Source: Desulfobulbaceae bacterium UBA2273
GTDB lineage: Bacteria; Desulfobacterota; Desulfobulbia; Desulfobulbales; Desulfurivibrionaceae
Reading direction: 5' to 3'
Length of the DNA stretch: 31,643 nucleotides
Assembly: GCA_002347095.1 (NCBI GenBank)
Contig: DDWZ01000033.1
Location: forward strand, 1 to 31,643
Shown: positions 27,675-31,643 of the stretch, one piece after another
How the letters are laid out: the number at the start of each line of letters is the position of its first letter
Numbering within the stretch: position 1 is the stretch's first letter
The notes under the pieces: generated by a model
What the model was told of the DNA's origin: nothing
Seen by the model: the letters and a program-made list of their open reading frames with translations, nothing else
The model's database searches: none
Position numbers and translations under genes: made by a program

Positions 27675-28787
27675 CTACGGCTGCATCATGTCGATGAATC
27701 TGTCAAAAAGATAGAGCGAGTCATGCGGGCCAGGGGCGTTTTCCGGATGGTACTGCACGGAGAATATCGGATATTTCCGGTGGCGCATGCCTTCGACGCT
27801 TTTGTCGTTGAGGTTGATATGGGTCAGCTCAATATCATCCGGGTTCAGGGTGGTTGAATCAACGCAGAAGCCGTGATTTTGCGAGGTTATTTCAATCTTG
27901 CCGGTGAGGAGATCCTTGACCGGCTGGTTGACGCCGCGGTGGCCGAATTTGAGCTTGTAGGTGGTGCCGCCGTAAGCAAGGCCGAGAAGCTGATTGCCCA
28001 GGCAGATGCCGAAGATGGGCGTTTTGCCGAAAAGCGCCCGGATATTATCGACAATCCCCGGAATGCCGGCGGGATCGCCGGGGCCATTGGAAAGAAAAAC
28101 CCCGTCCGGCTTCATGGCCAGGATTTCGTCGGCGGTGGCGGTGCAGGGGACCACCTGCACGGAGCAGTTCCGCTCGGCCAGGAGTCTGAGCTGATTGTAT
28201 TTCAGGCCGAAATCATAGGCGACAACCTTGTATTTGCCGGGCGCGGCCGTGCTGAAATTGCTGCCTGGGGCAGGTTGGTTGTCCTTCCAGCCATAGGGCT
28301 CGGCGCAGGTCACTTCCCGGACCAGATCGCGGCCGACAAGGCCGGGGGAGTTCTTGGCCTTTTGGATCAGGGATTTGGGATCGAGATCCTCGGTGGAGAC
28401 AATGCCTTTCAAGGCCCCGGCATTACGGATGTGACGGGTCAGTGCCCGGGTGTCGATGCCCTCGACCCCGAGGATGTTATCCTTCTTGAGGAAATCGGCC
28501 AGCGTGCCGGTTGCGCGGAAGTTGCTGGGGATGGCATTGTATTCCTTGATGAGGAACGCCTCGACCTGCACCCGGTCCGATTCCATGTCCTCGGGATTGA
28601 CGCCGTAGTTGCCGATGAGCGGGTAGGTCATGGTGACGATCTGGCCCTTGTAGGACGGATCGGTGAGCAACTCCTGATAACCGCTCATCCCGGTGTTGAA
28701 TACGATTTCGCCGCTGGTCTCTCCGGAGCCGGTGAAGGATCTTCCTTCAAAAATAGTGCCGTCTTCAAGGGCGATAAGTGCTTTCAT
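27675..28787 (-). CDS. carA: carbamoyl-phosphate synthase, small (glutaminase) subunit
   Basis: A 370-aa glutamine amidotransferase that feeds ammonia to CarB. The N-terminal CarA domain (ALEDGTIFEGRSFTG, NTGMSGYQE) is followed by a class I GATase domain with the nucleophile C262 in GICLGNQ and the pair H347/E349 in VQYHPEN. Length is usual. ATG 28787 has AGGA 8 bases upstream and starts 16 bases after the waaA stop, so waaA, carA and carB look like one operon. Confidence 0.97.
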   Translation of the reverse strand: MKALIALEDGTIFEGRSFTGSGETSGEIVFNTGMSGYQELLTDPSYKGQIVTMTYPLIGNYGVNPEDMESDRVQVEAFLIKEYNAIPSNFRATGTLADFLKKDNILGVEGIDTRALTRHIRNAGALKGIVSTEDLDPKSLIQKAKNSPGLVGRDLVREVTCAEPYGWKDNQPAPGSNFSTAAPGKYKVVAYDFGLKYNQLRLLAERNCSVQVVPCTATADEILAMKPDGVFLSNGPGDPAGIPGIVDNIRALFGKTPIFGICLGNQLLGLAYGGTTYKLKFGHRGVNQPVKDLLTGKIEITSQNHGFCVDSTTLNPDDIELTHINLNDKSVEGMRHRKYPIFSVQYHPENAPGPHDSLYLFDRFIDMMQP

Positions 28788-28803
28788 AGAAATTTCCTAA
28801 CCT

Positions 28804-30123
28804 CTAAGTTGTCGAATGTGCGCACGATGAATGCGTCACGGAATGCAGATCCTCTTTAATGAGCGCCACCTGCTTTTGGGCCGAACCCTGTTGTCTGCCC
28901 GCGACCTTGAGGGCGCCTCGCCCCGCCACGGCATATTCTTCAGGCTTTTCAATAAAGTAGAGCAGCAGGCGGGTGAGTTCCCGAGGGTTTTTTACGCAGA
29001 ACCCGGCGTTTTCCGCTTCAAGCAATGCCTTGGCATCGGAAAAATCCGCCATGTGGGGGCCGTAAAAGACCGGGGTTCCCCAGGCCGCGGCCTCGAGCAC
29101 ATTGTGGCCGCCGCGATCCACCAGGCTGCCGCCGCAGAAAACATAGGTGGCCACAGAATAGAGGCCTGCCAGCTCACCCATGGTGTCGACCAGCACCACA
29201 TCCGTGCTGCGGCCTTGCTCCTGAACCTGACGCAACCGCATGGTGGCGATCCCCTGGTCGGCAAAGAGCTTTTCGATCTCGGTGAGACGCCGCAGATGCC
29301 GGGGGGCGATCACCCAGACCAGGTCGGGGAGGCGCTGCTGCAGGGAGCGAAACACTTCGATCAGCATCGCCTCCTCGCCGGTGTGGGTGCTGCCGGTAAC
29401 CAGCACCGGTTGCTGCGGATGAACATTCAGCATCTGCCGGTAACGGCCAGCCATGTTCGGCTCTGCCTGCATGATGGCCTGATCGTATTTTGCATTGCCC
29501 AGGATCCGTATGCTGGCAGGGTCCGCGCCCAAGGCTCTAAAGCGCTTGGCGTCATCACCCTGGATAACGGAAATCTTGGTGAAACAGGAAAGCAGATCAT
29601 GCATGAAGCTTTTTATCTTTCTGTACCCGGCAAACGAATTTTTCGAGAGGCGGCCGTTCAGGAGAAACAGCTTGGCTCCGTGGTGTTGCGCCTGCCGGAT
29701 GATGTTCGGCCAGAGTTCGGTTTCCAGGCAGACATATATAGTAGGCCGGATTGTTTCCAAGGTCCGGTTGACAATGCCGATGAGGTCAAGCGGGGCGAAA
29801 AAACAGGGCACATCCTCGGGCAGCACTTGGGCTGCCACGGCAAGGCCGTGCCGATTTCCGGTGGAGACAATGATGGACGCCTCGGGCAACTGTCTTTTGA
29901 TTTCGGCGATCAGCACCTTGGCAACCTGGATCTCGCCGACAGAGGCCGCGTGCAGCCAGATGCGAACGGGTTTCTCTTCGTCAAGTTGCACATCTTCCAC
30001 ATGGCCGAGGCGTTGCCTCAAACCTTGGCGATGTTTGCCCGAAAAACCCAGAAACACACAGGCAAAGGGGAAAATGACAATGAAAAAGAGCCAGCCGAAG
30101 AGTTGATACAGAGTATATAGCAA
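28804..30123 (-). CDS. waaA: 3-deoxy-D-manno-octulosonic acid (Kdo) transferase
   Basis: A 439-aa inner-membrane glycosyltransferase that adds Kdo to lipid IVA in LPS synthesis. It has an N-terminal membrane anchor (residues about 4-27, LYQLFGWLFFIVIFPFACVF), then WLHAASVGEIQVA, the conserved ETELWPN, GNAKYDQ, and the donor-binding block GGSLVDRGGHNVLEAAAWGTPV. The start is uncertain: the frame opens with TTG 30123 just before the anchor, but only GAAAGGG, 11 bases upstream, resembles a ribosome site. The presence of this gene shows that the organism makes LPS. It leads the waaA-carA-carB group. Confidence 0.93.
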   Translation of the reverse strand: MLYTLYQLFGWLFFIVIFPFACVFLGFSGKHRQGLRQRLGHVEDVQLDEEKPVRIWLHAASVGEIQVAKVLIAEIKRQLPEASIIVSTGNRHGLAVAAQVLPEDVPCFFAPLDLIGIVNRTLETIRPTIYVCLETELWPNIIRQAQHHGAKLFLLNGRLSKNSFAGYRKIKSFMHDLLSCFTKISVIQGDDAKRFRALGADPASIRILGNAKYDQAIMQAEPNMAGRYRQMLNVHPQQPVLVTGSTHTGEEAMLIEVFRSLQQRLPDLVWVIAPRHLRRLTEIEKLFADQGIATMRLRQVQEQGRSTDVVLVDTMGELAGLYSVATYVFCGGSLVDRGGHNVLEAAAWGTPVFYGPHMADFSDAKALLEAENAGFCVKNPRELTRLLLYFIEKPEEYAVAGRGALKVAGRQQGSAQKQVALIKEDLHSVTHSSCAHSTT

Positions 30124-30284
30124 GGAGTAATGGGCCCTTTCTGTGCGAGAAAATATGCCGGTTGCAGACCTCAGGTAAAAATCAAAGTATTAAAACTGAT
30201 TGGGGCTTTTTCGTCAATAAGAATTACGGGGCCGGGACGCTGTGGAATCGTGGGAGGGTTGTCCTTGCCTGCCAAAAGGCCTGG

Positions 30285-31301
30285 TTAAAAAATGCCGGCG
30301 ATGGTTCCTTGGCAGTGGTTGCATTTTCCTTTGGTCATCTGCTGCTGTTTTACCGCAAAGCCGGACCGTTCGATGATCAGCTTTCCGCAGTTCGGGCAGA
30401 GGGTGTTTTCGCCGGTGTCGCCGGGGATATTGCCGACATAGACATAGCGCAACCCTTCGGCCAGACCGATCTCCCTGGCACGGACCAGGGTGTGGTGCGG
30501 GGTGGGGGGGCGGTCGGTCATTTTGTAGGTGGGCCAGAAGCGGGTGACATGCCAGGGGATATCCGCGGAAATGTCTGTGATAAAGCGGGCGATTTCCCGC
30601 AGCTCTTCGTCCGAATCGTTCCAACCCGGAATCACCAGGGTGGTGACCTCCACCCAAACCCCCAGCTCCTGCATGAGCCGGATCGTATCCAGGACCGGCT
30701 GCAGCCTGGCGCCGCACACCTCCTTGTAGAAGGTGTCGGTGAAAGCCTTGAGATCGATGTTGTTGGCATCAAGATACGGAGCCAGTTCCCGGGTGGCTTC
30801 CGGGCCGGTGTAGCCGTTGCTGACAAAGATGTTCTTGAGTCCTGCTTCGTGCGCCAGCTTGGCGGTATCGAGGGCGAATTCGTAGAAGATGGTGGGCTCC
30901 ACGTAGGTATAGCTGATGGACTGGCAGCCGGCCCGCTGCGCCGCTGCCACCACTTCCGCCGGGGTGCGCAGGGCGCCGGGAATCTCTCCGCCATGGAGGG
31001 AGGGATACTGGGAGATCTCGTAATTCTGGCAGTGTTTGCAGTGGAAGTTGCAGCCCACCGTGGCAATGGAATAGGAGAGGGAGCCGGGCAGCAGGTGAAA
31101 GATGGGTTTTTTTTCGACGGGGTCGATGTTTTCACTGATCAGGCGGCCGTAGTTGAGGCTGTAAAGGATCCCGCCCTGATTTTCCCGGACCTTGCAGATC
31201 CCGCGGCCTCCTTCGCCGATCAGGCAGTGGTGATGGCAGAGCAGGCAGCGGACCTGCCCGGGGGTGTCGGGGGCTTGTTTGTAAAAGAGCGCTTCGTGCA
31301 T
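30285..31301 (-). CDS. amrS: AmmeMemoRadiSam system radical SAM enzyme AmrS
   Basis: A 338-aa radical SAM protein. The N-terminal part has a zinc- or cluster-binding cysteine set (C19, C22, C26, C36). The radical SAM motif CNFHCKHC is at 84-91, followed by YTYVEPTIFYEFA and NGYTGPEA, all typical of the AmrS family (formerly annotated as a pyruvate-formate-lyase activase homologue). A C-terminal pair CPNC...CNHC forms a further ribbon. ATG 31301 is preferred to a start at 31370 because GGAGGG lies 6 bases upstream. The partner genes amrA and amrB (Memo) are not in this window. The upstream region is AT-rich, with several -10-like hexamers at 31341-31360 but no convincing -35. The exact reaction is not established from sequence. 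Confidence 0.93.
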   Translation of the reverse strand: MHEALFYKQAPDTPGQVRCLLCHHHCLIGEGGRGICKVRENQGGILYSLNYGRLISENIDPVEKKPIFHLLPGSLSYSIATVGCNFHCKHCQNYEISQYPSLHGGEIPGALRTPAEVVAAAQRAGCQSISYTYVEPTIFYEFALDTAKLAHEAGLKNIFVSNGYTGPEATRELAPYLDANNIDLKAFTDTFYKEVCGARLQPVLDTIRLMQELGVWVEVTTLVIPGWNDSDEELREIARFITDISADIPWHVTRFWPTYKMTDRPPTPHHTLVRAREIGLAEGLRYVYVGNIPGDTGENTLCPNCGKLIIERSGFAVKQQQMTKGKCNHCQGTIAGIF

Positions 31302-31458
31302 GGTCACCCTCCAAGGCAATGGGCCAGTATGTGCGAGACGTATATATAATAGTATTAATTCACAAACCATGGAGAGTGGTCAATAAGAAAATATCCAATT
31401 TATTTCAATGGATTACCGTGCTTTTTAGTGCGTAGCGAATAAAAAGTAAAAAATAGGG

Positions 31459-31487
31459 TTGACGTGGGGGGCCGGATCGACTAATTT
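31459..31487 (+). promoter_or_regulatory. near-consensus sigma-70 promoter of an rRNA operon
   Basis: TTGACG (31459-31464), exactly 17 bases, then TAATTT (31482-31487). Directly upstream is an A-rich tract (31440-31454) like an UP element, and directly downstream a GC-rich discriminator (GCCGCTCTCCGC), both typical of stringently controlled rRNA promoters. The start of transcription is expected near 31494. Confidence 0.75.
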
Positions 31488-31493
31488 GCCGCT

Positions 31494-31643
31494 CTCCGCA
31501 ACGACGGAGGCCAAGACTGACTTCGGGTCAGCCACCTTGGCGCAGCGATCATTGAAAACTGAATAGTGAGCAAAGTAAAAGATGGGCCCCAAGAAACCGG
31601 AGCTTTAAGCTTCGGGAGTTTTATTGCATTAAAGAGATCAGAA
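31494..31643 (+). other. rRNA operon leader (16S rRNA inferred just past the window)
   Basis: A hairpin is formed by GCCAAG (31510-31515) with CTTGGC (31536-31541), and inside it CTGAC (31517-31521) with GTCAG (31527-31531) around TTCGG. A boxA-like antitermination sequence follows (GATCATTGAAAACTGAATAG, 31547-31566). A second hairpin is CCGGAGC (31597-31603) with GCTTCGG (31609-31615). The window ends in AGATCAGAA, as expected just before a 16S 5' end. The 16S itself is not visible, so this is inference from architecture. Confidence 0.65.

Overview
The window looks like a piece of chromosome from a Gram-negative anaerobe of the Desulfobacterota type (Desulfobulbales-like is my best guess; this is inference from gene content, not from a marker gene). 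The reasons are a single-chain pyruvate:ferredoxin oxidoreductase, LL-diaminopimelate aminotransferase (DapL) for lysine/cell wall synthesis, an EpsC-type serine acetyltransferase, a Kdo transferase (so LPS is made), RNase Y together with ZapA/ZapB, and a class I adenylate cyclase. Nearly all of it is ordinary chromosomal housekeeping. I see no insertion sequence, phage, CRISPR array or tRNA.

Left part, + strand (1-5640): a short GlmU-like nucleotidyltransferase, a 52-codon small reading frame, zapB-like, zapA, a 6S RNA gene whose fold can be drawn from the sequence, a 480-base stretch without a convincing gene, RNase Y and tyrosyl-tRNA synthetase, closed by a strong bidirectional terminator. 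Next comes a secreted monoheme cytochrome c (-) divergent from a GlxA/AraC-type regulator (+), then dapL, the pyruvate oxidoreductase and a serine acetyltransferase, all on the - strand.

Middle part (13679-19249): the most unusual region. A - strand operon runs chrB-like, a 97-aa unknown protein, an HD-phosphohydrolase/rhodanese fusion and an MFS exporter, from a near-consensus sigma-70 promoter. Divergent from it is an ABC-2 exporter whose ATPase gene may be leaderless, and whose ATPase and permease genes are joined by a 36-codon reading frame with ATGA overlaps at both ends.

Right part, - strand (18968-31301), read in the direction of transcription: amrS (radical SAM), waaA, carA, carB, ftsH, folP, class I adenylate cyclase, and a small glutaredoxin-like protein. 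Several of these genes appear to start with TTG. The window ends in a near-consensus sigma-70 promoter with an AT-rich upstream element, a GC-rich discriminator, leader hairpins and a boxA-like sequence. I infer that a 16S rRNA gene begins just beyond base 31643.

Start codons have been moved from the longest possible frame to the one with a good Shine-Dalgarno sequence where the sequence supports it. All functional calls are from motif recognition by eye; no database search was possible.
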